64,000 nt of DNA from Labrenzia sp. DG1229 (lineage in GTDB: Bacteria; Pseudomonadota; Alphaproteobacteria; Rhizobiales; Stappiaceae): contig NZ_KI928935.1 of the NCBI RefSeq assembly GCF_000521215.1, positions 60,080 to 124,079 of the forward strand, written 5' to 3'. The position numbers and the translations under genes are program-made. The notes below the pieces were generated by a model. The model did not search any database, was not told the origin of the DNA, and saw nothing but the letters and a program-made list of their open reading frames with translations. Positions 25,968 to 35,739 of this stretch are shown in pieces. Each line of letters begins with the position of its first letter. The first letter of the stretch is position 1.

Positions 25968-27284
25968 CTACGCAGATCTTACACTTTGAAGAAATTGACG
26001 CACTTGCGATTGCAGATTGCCCGACAGGTTTCCCAGTTCTCCGGAAGCGACTTGCATCTCGCTGGTTGCGGAACGGCTGACCTTCATGACTTCACTCAAC
26101 GTGCTCACGTTACTGGTGACCAGTCCCGAGCTGGCCCGTGCGGTGAGCGCGCTGCTGCTGATCTGTTGTGTAGCAGTTTCCTGCTCTTCGACCGCTTCCC
26201 TGATTTTGGTCGAGATATCACTCACCTTCCCGATGGTCTCTGCGATCGAGCGGATCGCATCCTCGGAATGTTCGGCAACGTCTTGAACAGATGCCACCTG
26301 AGCGGAAATATCGTCTGTCGCGCGTGTCGTTTGTTCGGCCAGGGCCTTGACTTCATTGGCTACTACCGCGAAGCCGCGTCCGGCGTCACCGGCCCTGGCA
26401 GCCTCGATCGTCGCATTCAGGGCGAGAAGATTGGTCTGGCTCGCGATCTGGCTGATCAACTCGACGATTTCTCCGATCGCCTTGCCGGTTTCAGACAGCC
26501 TGCCGACAATCTCGTCGGTCTTGCGCGCTTCTACTACTGCGGCACTTGCGATTTCCGCGGCATGGTCCACGTCTTCCCGAACCCGAATGAGGGAACCTGA
26601 CATGTCTTCGGTTGAACTGGTAACCGTTCCGACCGAATTTGTTGCGTCTTCTGTTGCCTGACGCACCTCCTTGACCGCTTGCAGCGAGGAATTGACGGCA
26701 TCGTCAAGCTTGCCCGAATTTCGCTCAACGCTTTCCGCTGCCTGCATCAGCGAAGACACGACGCAGATCACCGATTTTTCAAAATCGTCTGCGACATCGT
26801 GCATAAGTGCTTTTCGTTCTTTGCCGAGCGCAGTCTGATGTGCCAGTTCCTGCCGGGCCTGTTCTTTGGCCTGCTGCTCGAGGTTTTCACGAAAAGCGGT
26901 AACGGAACGGGCGATGGCTCCGATTTCGTCACTGCGGTCATTGCCGACTATCTCTATATCCAGGTTTCCGGTCGAGAGCTTGTCGAGACCGTTCTGCAAA
27001 CGTGCGAGGGGTCTGGCAATTCCTAAGGCGAGCAACAGCGCCATTGCGAGAAAAGCCAGTCCGACGGGTGAGACGACCAGCCCGATTGTAACCATCTGAT
27101 CCAGGATCAACGTATCGATGTTGTCGGCGACGTTACCGGAAACAAACGCCTGCGCACCGGCCGGCGTTCCGATTTTCTCAAGCATTGCCTGTCGGAACGA
27201 GTAAAAGGCAAACGCCGTTCCTGCCATCATGATGACGGCGGCAGTTAGAACCATGACAACAAAACGGCCCTTGATCGAAAGCAT
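25968..27284 (-). CDS. Methyl-accepting chemotaxis protein with tiny periplasmic loop
   Basis: 438 residues. Two membrane helices (about 8-28 and 63-88) enclose only about 35 periplasmic residues, too small for a normal ligand domain. HAMP follows ([20 protein letters not shown]), then a long coiled coil and the conserved hairpin tip [20 protein letters not shown] ... [16 protein letters not shown]. It may sense membrane, cytosolic or energy state, or respond to a partner protein. No cytosolic PAS is present. It is monocistronic. Confidence 0.94.
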   Translation of the reverse strand: MLSIKGRFVVMVLTAAVIMMAGTAFAFYSFRQAMLEKIGTPAGAQAFVSGNVADNIDTLILDQMVTIGLVVSPVGLAFLAMALLLALGIARPLARLQNGLDKLSTGNLDIEIVGNDRSDEIGAIARSVTAFRENLEQQAKEQARQELAHQTALGKERKALMHDVADDFEKSVICVVSSLMQAAESVERNSGKLDDAVNSSLQAVKEVRQATEDATNSVGTVTSSTEDMSGSLIRVREDVDHAAEIASAAVVEARKTDEIVGRLSETGKAIGEIVELISQIASQTNLLALNATIEAARAGDAGRGFAVVANEVKALAEQTTRATDDISAQVASVQDVAEHSEDAIRSIAETIGKVSDISTKIREAVEEQETATQQISSSALTARASSGLVTSNVSTLSEVMKVSRSATSEMQVASGELGNLSGNLQSQVRQFLQSVRSA

Positions 27285-27481
27285 CGCGGTGGAATCCCGA
27301 TTTTTGGTAGGTCGTGAACCCGGCTAGCAAGTTTTCACATACCGGAAACCTACTGCGCGATGCGTAAAAATTCTGTAAGGACAGAGGCTTAGGGATAATA
27401 CGTAGGGACCTGGCTGCAATCGGCTGATCAGCTTTTCGGGAGTAGGATGAAGGATGCCGGCAGAGAACTCGGTTAGCTTTT

Positions 27482-27883
27482 CTAAGACACCATGCGCGTC
27501 AGAGTGTATCCCATTCCCGCCGAAAACGCAGACAACGCAGTCCCCCAGGAGACATCCACGACAGTGACGATTACGGGCCAGTTCCTGAGTGTTGCATAGT
27601 TGGTCACATCGTAAGTGGCGTAGGTAAAGAACCCGAACATGGCCCCATAGATCACCGCAGTCGCAAGACTTTCGGATTTCAGTGCAGGCGCAACGGCGAA
27701 CACCACTATGCCGACGACATAGATGATATAGAACGCGCCCGCTGCAGCCATGTTGGGTTTGTCCATCAACAGATGTCCGATCCTGTCAAAATAGAACCGG
27801 GTCGCCACCTGTGACAACCAGACGTAATCGACCGCAAGAAAAACCAGTGCGGTCGCGATATATGCAATGGCGTGCTGAACCAT
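27482..27883 (-). CDS. DUF2177 membrane protein
   Basis: 133 residues with four hydrophobic segments; DUF2177 features include LAVDYVWLS near the start, GHLLMDKPNM, the conserved FGFFTYATYDVTNYATLRNW stretch and VDVSWGTALS. Function of the family is not established. Located between a chemoreceptor and an ABC exporter on the same strand with intergenic gaps of about 90-200 bases. Confidence 0.85.
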   Translation of the reverse strand: MVQHAIAYIATALVFLAVDYVWLSQVATRFYFDRIGHLLMDKPNMAAAGAFYIIYVVGIVVFAVAPALKSESLATAVIYGAMFGFFTYATYDVTNYATLRNWPVIVTVVDVSWGTALSAFSAGMGYTLTRMVS

Positions 27884-27973
27884 GAGACCCTCAGTGAAAG
27901 AACACGATCTCTACGTTCATCCAGGCGTTCCGGATCAGATCAGAAGATTCGAATCCGCCTGCAAAAACAGTTG

Positions 27974-29827
27974 TCACGCCGGAACCACATCCGCCTTGAG
28001 AAATCCGCCGGACTGCCGGTGCCAAAGCTGGGCGTAAAGGCCGGTCTTGTCCGCAAGCAGTGTTTCGTGGGTTCCTTGCTGCACGATCCGGCCGTTGTCC
28101 ATCACGATGAGACGGTCCATAGCGGCAATCGTCGACAGACGGTGTGCAATTGCAATGACAGTCTTGCCGGCCATCAGACTTTGCAGGTTGTCCTGGATCG
28201 CGGCCTCGACTTCTGAATCAAGCGCCGACGTAGCCTCGTCAAGCACAAGTATCGGCGCATTCTTCACCAGCACACGTGCAATTGCGATGCGCTGGCGCTG
28301 ACCGCCAGACAGCTTGACACCTCGTTCGCCGACAAACGCGTCAAATCCCGTGCGTCCCTTCTTGTCTTCAAGCTGCTGAATGAAATCAAGGGCATGGGCC
28401 TTGCGGGCAGCGTCAACAAGATCTGCATCACTGGCTGTGCTGCGCCCGTAAAGTATGTTTTCGCGTATTGACCTGTGCAGCAAAGAGGTATCCTGCGTCA
28501 CCATACCGATTGATCGGCGAAGAGACTCCTGCGCGACGTTTTTCACGTCCTGGCCGTCGATGATGACCCGGCCGGCCTCCAGGTCGAAAAACCGCAGCAA
28601 CAAGCTCACCAGCGTGGTCTTTCCCGCACCCGACGGACCCACAAGACCAACACGTTCGCCAGGCGCAATCGACAGATTGAGATGATCGATGACGCCGCCG
28701 TCCTTGCCGTAGTGGAAACGGATGTTCTCAAATTTGATCGCACCCTGATCAACGCTGAGAGCCTTTGCATCCGGCAAATCGACGAGGGAAACAGGTTTGA
28801 CGATTGTCTCCATGCTGTCCTGCAATGACCCGAAGTGCCGGAACAGTCCGTTCAGCTGGTTGAACAGGCGATTGAGCAAGATGTTGAGCCTCAGGATCAA
28901 ACTCAGTGCGAAGGCAACGTGACCGGTACTGATGTTTCCGTCCCGCCAGACATTCAGCGCCATTGCGGTGATCGAGACGATCATGACCCCGTTGATCAGC
29001 GACATGATCATCCGGATCGATGTCAGATACCGGGTAAACTGTCTCAGCTTCGCGGTAAAATTCTCAACCGCCTGCCTGGCTCCCTGGTTTTCCTCGTGCA
29101 TGGAGCCAAACAGCTTCACGGACTGGATGTTGGTATATGTGTCGACAAGCCGGCCTGTGACCCCGGAATAACTGTGAGCCGTTTCTTTGGAGGCCTTGCG
29201 GATTCGCGGGACGAAAAACAAAGCCGTCACAGCAAAGCAGACAAGCCAAAGCGCAACGATAGCCCCCAGTCTGACGTCAAGCTCGGTGATCAGAACCAGT
29301 GTCGTGATTGCGTAGACAATGATGAACCAGACAACCTGCAAGAGATTGATCATGAAGTCGCCGGCCGACATTCCGGACTGCATCACCTTTTGCGCCAGCC
29401 GTCCGGCAAGGTCATCCTGAAAATAGCTCAGGCTCTGGCGCATGACCCGCTGATGAGATTGCCACCTGACAAGGTTGAAAAACCCGGGAACGACTGCCTG
29501 TTCTTCAACCAGAGCCATCAGGGAATTGACGACCGTACGCAAGATCAGGACGACAAACACCATCCACAGCAACGTGCTGGCGTGATCGCTGAAGAACGTT
29601 GCCCGGTTGCCGTTTTCCAGAAGATCCACGATCCTTCCGAGAAAATTGAAAACCGTGACTTCAACGAAGGCCGACGCTCCGCCGAGCACCAACATCGCAA
29701 TGAACGGCCAGCGGACCTGGCTGACAAAATAGAGCAGGAAGCGCACACCGCTGTGCGGCATACCCTTCTGCGGAGGTTCGCGAAACGGGTCGATCCAGGT
29801 TTCAAACAGATGAAATAGCGGGGACAC
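27974..29827 (-). CDS. ABC exporter, fused permease-ATPase (second copy)
   Basis: 617 residues from a GTG at 29827 (GGAG 7 bases upstream); the open frame extends to 29896 without a start signal. Six-helix membrane domain then ATPase: Walker A GLVGPSGAGKTT, LSGGQRQRIAIARVLVKNAP, LVLDEATSALDSE, IAIAHRLST. Along its length it resembles the 612-residue exporter at 21319-23157 (both end LYAQLW..QSGGFL), so they are paralogues. Divergent from trmL. Substrate unknown. Confidence 0.93.
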   Translation of the reverse strand: MSPLFHLFETWIDPFREPPQKGMPHSGVRFLLYFVSQVRWPFIAMLVLGGASAFVEVTVFNFLGRIVDLLENGNRATFFSDHASTLLWMVFVVLILRTVVNSLMALVEEQAVVPGFFNLVRWQSHQRVMRQSLSYFQDDLAGRLAQKVMQSGMSAGDFMINLLQVVWFIIVYAITTLVLITELDVRLGAIVALWLVCFAVTALFFVPRIRKASKETAHSYSGVTGRLVDTYTNIQSVKLFGSMHEENQGARQAVENFTAKLRQFTRYLTSIRMIMSLINGVMIVSITAMALNVWRDGNISTGHVAFALSLILRLNILLNRLFNQLNGLFRHFGSLQDSMETIVKPVSLVDLPDAKALSVDQGAIKFENIRFHYGKDGGVIDHLNLSIAPGERVGLVGPSGAGKTTLVSLLLRFFDLEAGRVIIDGQDVKNVAQESLRRSIGMVTQDTSLLHRSIRENILYGRSTASDADLVDAARKAHALDFIQQLEDKKGRTGFDAFVGERGVKLSGGQRQRIAIARVLVKNAPILVLDEATSALDSEVEAAIQDNLQSLMAGKTVIAIAHRLSTIAAMDRLIVMDNGRIVQQGTHETLLADKTGLYAQLWHRQSGGFLKADVVPA

Positions 29828-29987
29828 GGGGCGTCTCCAAAAGAACGGATACGAATCTGGTTGATATTCTACGCGCCCGGAACAGGGCACGGTCAATTAA
29901 ATGCGCATCATAGACATGCGCCGTACATGACAAATGCCGGGTAAACTGGTATCCACCGCGGCCTGCAAGTGCGAGTCATCCAAGCTT

Positions 29988-30458
29988 ATGCCACAACTAG
30001 CCCTGTACCAGCCCGACATTCCGCAAAATACCGGCACGATCCTCAGGTTGGCTGCCTGCATGGGTGTAACGGTTCATCTGATCGAACCTGCCGGATTTCC
30101 AATCTCCGACAGCGCGTTGAAGCGGGCCGGCATGGATTATCTGGAACGGGCAACGATGAGGCGACACAGGAGTTTTGCGGATTTCGAGCTGTTCCGGCTG
30201 ACGCAGAACAGGAGACTGATACTCCTGACAACGAAATCGGACACCTGTTATTCGGACTTTCAGTACCGTTCCGAGGACATTCTCCTGATGGGACGCGAAA
30301 GCACGGGCGTTCCCGAAAGCGTGCACGAACTTGTCGATGCACGCCTGACAATTCCGATGGCCGAAGGAATGCGTTCGATCAATGTTGCCGTTTCGGCTGG
30401 CATGGCGCTAGGGGAAGCCTTGCGGCAGACCGGCACATTTCCTAAAAGCGCCTCCTGA
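29988..30458 (+). CDS. trmL: tRNA (cytidine(34)-2'-O)-methyltransferase
   Basis: 156 residues from the ATG at 29988. SPOUT fold: N-terminal [20 protein letters not shown], then the SAM-binding knot motifs [14 protein letters not shown] and [20 protein letters not shown]. Methylates the wobble ribose of certain leucine tRNAs. It precedes hemF by 47 bases on the same strand. Confidence 0.95.
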   Translation: MPQLALYQPDIPQNTGTILRLAACMGVTVHLIEPAGFPISDSALKRAGMDYLERATMRRHRSFADFELFRLTQNRRLILLTTKSDTCYSDFQYRSEDILLMGRESTGVPESVHELVDARLTIPMAEGMRSINVAVSAGMALGEALRQTGTFPKSAS

Positions 30459-30505
30459 CATACGCAGGTGTACAAGCGATACATGAACCATCGAAGGCAG
30501 ATCAC

Positions 30506-31432
30506 ATGAATGCACCTTCTCCGGAAAATCGCGGCGGTCCGATCCCCGACGGCATCGAAGACAAGAAACAGACTGCTCCAGCGTGGTTCCAGGAATTGCG
30601 CAACCGTATTTGCAAGGCATTCGAAGATCTCGAAGACGAGATCGGCTCGTTGTCCGGCCCGCTCGCAGACCGGCCTGCCGGACGGTTCGAACGCACCCCC
30701 TGGGAACGAACAGACAGTTCGGGGGCAAAGGGCGGCGGCGGTGTCATGTCGATGATGCATGGCCGCGTCTTCGAAAAGGTGGGGGTTCACGTATCAACCG
30801 TGCATGGCGAGTTCTCGCCAGAATTCCGGGGCCAGATCCCGGGTGCTGCGGAGGATCCACGTTTCTGGGCCTCGGGCATCAGCCTGATTGCCCACCTGCA
30901 CAATCCACACATCCCTGCTGTCCACATGAACACGCGAATGGTCGTGACGACTCGTCAGTGGTTTGGCGGCGGTGCCGATCTGACACCGGTTCTCGATGCC
31001 CGGAGAACGCAGGATGACCCCGATACGGTATCCTTTCACGAGGCGATGAAAGCGGCTTGCGATGCACATGATGTCGCCGATTACGATCGCTACAAGGCAT
31101 GGTGCGACGACTATTTCTTTTTGAAGCATCGCAATGAATCGCGCGGCATTGGCGGCATTTTCTATGACTACTTGCACAGCGGAGACTGGAACGCCGATTT
31201 TGCCTTTACCAGATCAGTCGGCGAAGCATTTCTCGCCATCTATCCCGATCTGATCCGGCGGAACTTTGAAAAGAACTGGTCGGAAGCGGAACGCGATGAG
31301 CAATTGATCCGCCGCGGACGATATGTCGAATACAATCTGCTTTATGACAGAGGTACGATTTTCGGGCTCAAGACGGGCGGCAACGTCGCTTCCATCCTGT
31401 CTTCCATGCCCCCGGTCGTCAAATGGCCGTAG
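30506..31432 (+). CDS. hemF: Oxygen-dependent coproporphyrinogen III oxidase
   Basis: 308 residues. Family signatures: [43 protein letters not shown], and [20 protein letters not shown]. Converts coproporphyrinogen III to protoporphyrinogen IX by two oxidative decarboxylations. The trmL-hemF order suggests cotranscription. Confidence 0.97.
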   Translation: MNAPSPENRGGPIPDGIEDKKQTAPAWFQELRNRICKAFEDLEDEIGSLSGPLADRPAGRFERTPWERTDSSGAKGGGGVMSMMHGRVFEKVGVHVSTVHGEFSPEFRGQIPGAAEDPRFWASGISLIAHLHNPHIPAVHMNTRMVVTTRQWFGGGADLTPVLDARRTQDDPDTVSFHEAMKAACDAHDVADYDRYKAWCDDYFFLKHRNESRGIGGIFYDYLHSGDWNADFAFTRSVGEAFLAIYPDLIRRNFEKNWSEAERDEQLIRRGRYVEYNLLYDRGTIFGLKTGGNVASILSSMPPVVKWP

Positions 31433-31450
31433 AATAGAGCCGACAGCGAT

Positions 31451-32545
31451 TCATGCAGCTGGTGCTTGGCGGGAAACCCCTCCAAAAGCGCGTCCAAACA
31501 GCATTTCCGCGAGATTGGCCACCATCTTCTGGTCGAGCTTCGAACCCATGTCTTTCAAGACAGACAGGGCGGTTCGAACGGGCATGCTTTCCTTGTAGGC
31601 CCGTTCTTCCGTCAACGCCGCAAAGATATCGCAAACAGTGATGAGTCGGACCTTTGGAATGATCCGATCAGCTTTCAGGCGGTTCGGATACCCGGAACCG
31701 TCCAGAAATTCATGGTGCTGTATCGCCATTCGCTTGATGTCGGGTGAGACTTCAAGTCTGCTCTTCAAAATGTCCCTTCCGAACATCGGATGTCGGTCAA
31801 CAATGTCGCGTTCTTCCTTCGTGAGCTTGCCGGGCTTGTCAAGGATTGTCAGCGGGATGCGTGTCTTGCCCACATCATGGACGAGGCCACCGGCGATCAC
31901 TTCCTTGCAGTCTTCTTCGCTCCAGCCCAGATGCTTGGCGAGCATCCCGGCAAGTCCGGCAACCTGCAAGGAATGGCAATAGGTGGCGCTGTGATGCGTT
32001 CCCACGGCAGTGAGCCAGCAGGACAACCCATCCCTGGTCAGAGCCGTCAGCATTTCCTCTGCGCTTTCATTCATCAGATTGATGCGGACCTTCGCGCCTT
32101 CCACCGTCGAAAAACAGAGGCTTTCCAGGAACGAATTGCTCTTGTTGTAGGCTTCTGCGGTTTGCGCAGGCGTATTTCTCGGCAAGGCCTCGAGAATGTC
32201 TGTTTCAACGAGCGTCTTGACACGCTTCAGGAGAAGCGCAAACGGCGCATCCCGTTCAAGCGTTTCGGTATTGCCCAGCGCAGATGCCTGAATGACCTCC
32301 CGGCGTACTTTATGGGAAACCAGGCAAATGACGGGAATGGTCGCAATACTGTTCCAAGATGCTTTCAGGGCCGTCAGGCCTGCATTGGTTGCTTCCAGCA
32401 ATTCGACTATAGCAAGTTTGGCTCCGCCAACCGTGTCCGGTGACACCTTGTCCATGTCGATCAGCCGCGAGGGGAAAAAGAAAGGAAGTTTTCTGACCGG
32501 TGAATCCAGCGGAAGTGGTCCGTCTGAAATAAGAACAATTTGCAT
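31451..32545 (-). CDS. HD-GYP phosphodiesterase with degenerate receiver
   Basis: 364 residues from the ATG at 32545. Residues 1-115 look like a receiver fold but lack a clear phospho-acceptor Asp. Residues 175-345 form an HD-GYP domain: HHSATYCHSLQVAGLAG, metal HD at 223-224 (LVHDVGKTRIP), HPMFGRDIL, and HHEFLDGSGYP (277-287) including the GYP triad. It should hydrolyse cyclic-di-GMP to pGpG/GMP. Converges on hemF. Start codon context is weak. Confidence 0.9.
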   Translation of the reverse strand: MQIVLISDGPLPLDSPVRKLPFFFPSRLIDMDKVSPDTVGGAKLAIVELLEATNAGLTALKASWNSIATIPVICLVSHKVRREVIQASALGNTETLERDAPFALLLKRVKTLVETDILEALPRNTPAQTAEAYNKSNSFLESLCFSTVEGAKVRINLMNESAEEMLTALTRDGLSCWLTAVGTHHSATYCHSLQVAGLAGMLAKHLGWSEEDCKEVIAGGLVHDVGKTRIPLTILDKPGKLTKEERDIVDRHPMFGRDILKSRLEVSPDIKRMAIQHHEFLDGSGYPNRLKADRIIPKVRLITVCDIFAALTEERAYKESMPVRTALSVLKDMGSKLDQKMVANLAEMLFGRAFGGVSRQAPAA

Positions 32546-32652
32546 AGATTGTATAGTCCGCGCCCTCAATCCAAAATAGTGACTTAATACCCGCCGCACT
32601 TACCTTGGGGAAAATCACTCGATATATTGACGGTATTACTTTTAAAAAAACA

Positions 32653-33897
32653 CTAAGATTCAGAAAGCGAACGCTCAAGTAGTTGTTGACGTGTCAACGT
32701 AAAACCACTCGTTATCCAGTCGCTTTCAAGGCGCTTGAGAAGTTTACCCAATGCGGGTCCAGGCTTGTGACCCGACGCAATCAGGTCCGCCCCCTTTATC
32801 GGAAATTCTGGAACCGCTTGATGCCTGACCGCCGAGAGTAGGTTTGAAAAGGTACCCCGGTCCGCTGAATCCCGGGCAATGCGCACGGACCAGACGGCGA
32901 GCAATCCGTCCACCGTTGCCTGTTTGCCGAATTCATATGTCAAGGCAGCCGCATCCTGCAAAGCATCCGAGTTTCTCAGTTTTTTCATTACTGCCCAGGC
33001 CGTTTGCATGCGTTTGCGTTCCGCATTGGAAAGCCGCAGCCGGTCACAGATCCGTTCCAGATCCTCTCGAACAAAACCTGCAAGCACAACGAGTCCGAGT
33101 TCCGGGTCGCGGGTTTCGCGTGCGACCTCGTCCAGCAGTCGCAAGGCTTCGTAGTCCTCAATTCGCGCCAGCCCTCCGGTCGCGATTTCCCAAAGACCAC
33201 AATCATTCATCATCTTGAGCGCATAGGCGGCAAGGGGAGCGCTCAGGAGGCGCCGCATTTCGTGCCCTATCCGCTCGGCCGACAACTGGCGCAGGCCATC
33301 TCGCTGCCGCAGACAGGCGCCCAGTCCTTCCCGATCCAGTTCACCCTTTCCATATGCTGCAAAGATACGAAAGAACCTCAGGATACGAAGATAGTCTTCC
33401 CGGATGCGGGCGTCCGGATCGCCGATAAAGCGAACCCGTCTCGCAAGGCAGTCCTCCAGTCCACCAAGTGGATCGTGCAGGCGGCCATGCCGGTCCGCAT
33501 AAAGCGCATTCATCGTGAAATCGCGGCGCCGGGCATCTTTCTCCCAGTCTCGGCCGAACACGACCCGCGCCTGTCTTCCATAGGTTTCCACGTCCTCGCG
33601 CAAGGTCGTCACTTCGTAGGGAAATCCGCCGCTGATGATCGTGATCGTGCCATGATCAATCCCGGTTCCGATCGGTTTAAGTCCGGCATCCTGCGCACGC
33701 CTCATGACAATTTCGGGCCGCGCCGTCGTTGCGATATCCACATCGGGAACCGGATAGCCGAGAAGAGTGTTGCGGATCGCACCGCCGACAATTCTCGCCG
33801 CGTCTCCCTCCTGCTCTACCGCGGAAAACACAGCCTGAATGCCAGGAGCGCGCAACCAGTCGGATTCGCAAAGCCTATCATCGACATTGAGCGACAT
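32653..33897 (-). CDS. cca: CCA tRNA nucleotidyltransferase
   Basis: 414 residues, class II. Catalytic DxD in VGGAIRNTLLGYPVPDVDIA; also RRDFTMNALYAD, DYLRILRFFRIFA (neck) and SAERIGHEMRRLL. Adds or repairs the CCA end of tRNAs. Last gene of the DUF1285-NUDIX-DUF6111-cca series; only GCG separates the DUF6111 stop from its ATG. Confidence 0.95.
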   Translation of the reverse strand: MSLNVDDRLCESDWLRAPGIQAVFSAVEQEGDAARIVGGAIRNTLLGYPVPDVDIATTARPEIVMRRAQDAGLKPIGTGIDHGTITIISGGFPYEVTTLREDVETYGRQARVVFGRDWEKDARRRDFTMNALYADRHGRLHDPLGGLEDCLARRVRFIGDPDARIREDYLRILRFFRIFAAYGKGELDREGLGACLRQRDGLRQLSAERIGHEMRRLLSAPLAAYALKMMNDCGLWEIATGGLARIEDYEALRLLDEVARETRDPELGLVVLAGFVREDLERICDRLRLSNAERKRMQTAWAVMKKLRNSDALQDAAALTYEFGKQATVDGLLAVWSVRIARDSADRGTFSNLLSAVRHQAVPEFPIKGADLIASGHKPGPALGKLLKRLESDWITSGFTLTRQQLLERSLSES

Positions 33898-33900
33898 CGC

Positions 33901-34162
33901 CTACTCGAAACCACCGGGCACGAAAACGCCGTCCTTCATTTGCGTCGGTCGGTAGTCGGTACCTTCCGGACCTCGGTTCAAGGTGGACATGACCAAAAAC
34001 CCCACAATGACGAAAACAAAGGCCTGTCACCGTGAGCCAGGCCAGTGGACCCTTTGCCCAGCGATCCGGATGTTGACTCCTTTTGGTGAGCCACAGCCAG
34101 AGTGCGTAACAGAAAAAGGGAAGTAAAAACAGGATCAGATGTGTCAGTGCAACACGCAACAT
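33901..34162 (-). pseudogene. DUF6111-like small membrane protein, frameshifted
   Basis: Starts MLRVALTHLILFLLPFFCYA, with a second segment at WLTVTG. The frame then shifts near 34018-34024: the alternative frame continues FVFVIVGFLVMSTL, GPEGTDYRPTQMKDG and VFVPGGFE to a TAG at 33901, exactly 3 bases before cca. The span of 262 bases equals 87 codons plus one, so a single extra base accounts for it. Unshifted, it would be an 86-residue two-helix protein. The ATG overlaps the NUDIX stop (TGATG). The neat operon spacing of the shifted end argues the indel is recent or a sequence error. Confidence 0.75.
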
Positions 34163-34812
34163 CAGCTATAGACCGTTTCGTAAAAGGATCGGATGATTCC
34201 GGCAGTAACACCCCAGATATACCGTTCACCGAATGGCATGGCGTAAAAATATCGTCGTTTCCCCTGCCATTCCCGGCTGAGCTTCTGATGATTGGCAGGG
34301 TTCATCAGAAAATTCAACGGCACTTCAAAGACATCCTCGACTTCATCGGGGTTGGGATGAAAGGGTTCGACGTCCCGGATGGCGCCGATTACCGGGACCA
34401 CGCGATACCCGGAACCGGTCAGGTATGGCGCGAGATTCCCGAGCGGTTCAACCTGACTGGGCGAAAGCCCGATTTCCTCATCCGCTTCTCTGAGTGCTGC
34501 TTCGACGGGACCATTGTCCGTCGGATCGATTTTCCCGCCCGGAAATGCGACTTGTCCTGCATGTGACGTGAGATGACCCGTGCGCTGCGTCAGGACTACA
34601 CTCGGACCCTCGCCGCGTTGCAAGATACCGATGAGGACCGCGGCATCTCTGGGCGGCCCTTCCCACCTTGCATAGGGTGGAAGATCAGGGTTGAGTACAT
34701 GATCGCCGGTTTCCAGACGCCTCTTCTCCCGCTCTGCAACCGCCAACCGGTCGCGAAGGATTTCGGTCCAGTCTTCGTCAAAAATTGCCCGTCCTGTCTG
34801 CGATGACGTCAT
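34162..34812 (-). CDS. NUDIX hydrolase, CoA pyrophosphatase type
   Basis: 216 residues. The NUDIX box GGKIDPTDNGPVEAALREAD followed by EEIGL is complete, preceded by LTQRTGHLTSHAGQVAFPGG, the CoAse/NudL (UPF0035) signature. The usual reaction splits CoA into 4'-phosphopantetheine and ADP derivatives. In the DUF1285-NUDIX-DUF6111-cca operon, an arrangement common in Rhizobiales. Confidence 0.93.
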   Translation of the reverse strand: MTSSQTGRAIFDEDWTEILRDRLAVAEREKRRLETGDHVLNPDLPPYARWEGPPRDAAVLIGILQRGEGPSVVLTQRTGHLTSHAGQVAFPGGKIDPTDNGPVEAALREADEEIGLSPSQVEPLGNLAPYLTGSGYRVVPVIGAIRDVEPFHPNPDEVEDVFEVPLNFLMNPANHQKLSREWQGKRRYFYAMPFGERYIWGVTAGIIRSFYETVYS

Positions 34813-34866
34813 TCAGCCTGCCGCTCGGTCTCGAGTCTTGCGCGAACTATCAAGTTATTCTCCGTT

Positions 34867-35466
34867 CTAAACCAGCAATTCGGCGTCGATGGCATAAAAA
34901 TGACCTCCGCTCCAGATTCCCATTTGCGCAGCGGTCAGACCATCGCGTTCTATGATCATGTCGGCAAGCTGATACATCAGGGCGCGGGTAAAGAGTGCTT
35001 CTATCCTGCCTCTCACGAGAACATAGGGTTTCAATCCACCGCTGTCCGGTTCTTTTTCAAATCTCAATGGGTGTTCGGCGCCGACTTTGACCAGATCACC
35101 GAGATTTGTCCGGAGCGTCAGCTCCTGCTGCGAGCCTTCGCCGGCGACCGCCATTTCGACCGCCAGAAGAGGCGCGTCGTCCACCGTGATGCCGATCTTC
35201 TCAACCGGGGTAACCAGGTAGTGCTTGCCGTCTTCATCCTTGCGCAACACCGATGCGAAGAGCTTGACGAGCGCGATGCGTCCAATGGGTGACCCGAGGT
35301 AGTACCAGGTTCCGTCACGCGCGATCCTCATGTCGAGATCCCCGCAAAACTCGGGATTCCACTTGTCGACAGGTGGCGGAGTCTTGTCTTTGGAGTCGGC
35401 TCGGCTCATCAGGGCCTTCAGGCCTTCGGGCATTGTCTTTCCCATGGGTGCGAATCCGTCGGGCAT
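34867..35466 (-). CDS. DUF1285 protein
   Basis: 199 residues. DUF1285 features: PVDKWNPEFCGDLDMRIARD, GTWYYLGSPIGRIALVKLFA, LVTPVEKIGITVDDAP and ending SGGHFYAIDAELLV. The family is widely conserved in Proteobacteria, soluble, of unknown function. First gene of the four-gene operon ending in cca. Confidence 0.92.
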   Translation of the reverse strand: MPDGFAPMGKTMPEGLKALMSRADSKDKTPPPVDKWNPEFCGDLDMRIARDGTWYYLGSPIGRIALVKLFASVLRKDEDGKHYLVTPVEKIGITVDDAPLLAVEMAVAGEGSQQELTLRTNLGDLVKVGAEHPLRFEKEPDSGGLKPYVLVRGRIEALFTRALMYQLADMIIERDGLTAAQMGIWSGGHFYAIDAELLV

Positions 35467-35739
35467 AGGTTCTGAATTCCTTCAACAACTTATTCGAGGC
35501 CTTGGAAAATTTGCCAAGTCCGTGCCTCATCAGGCCGTTTTACTCATGACGGCAGCGCCAACAGGCCCCGTCTTTTCCCCAATCCGCGGAAAGAATATTG
35601 GCCCTTTCCACTGTATGGCGCACAATTGCGCCTTATCTAGAGAATTATATGGTGTCAGACTGCATGAGTCGCAGCAACCAAGGACAATGCCCAGGCGCCT
35701 GCCCATGCGTCGGGAACGACAAAACGGGAAAGGTGATTC

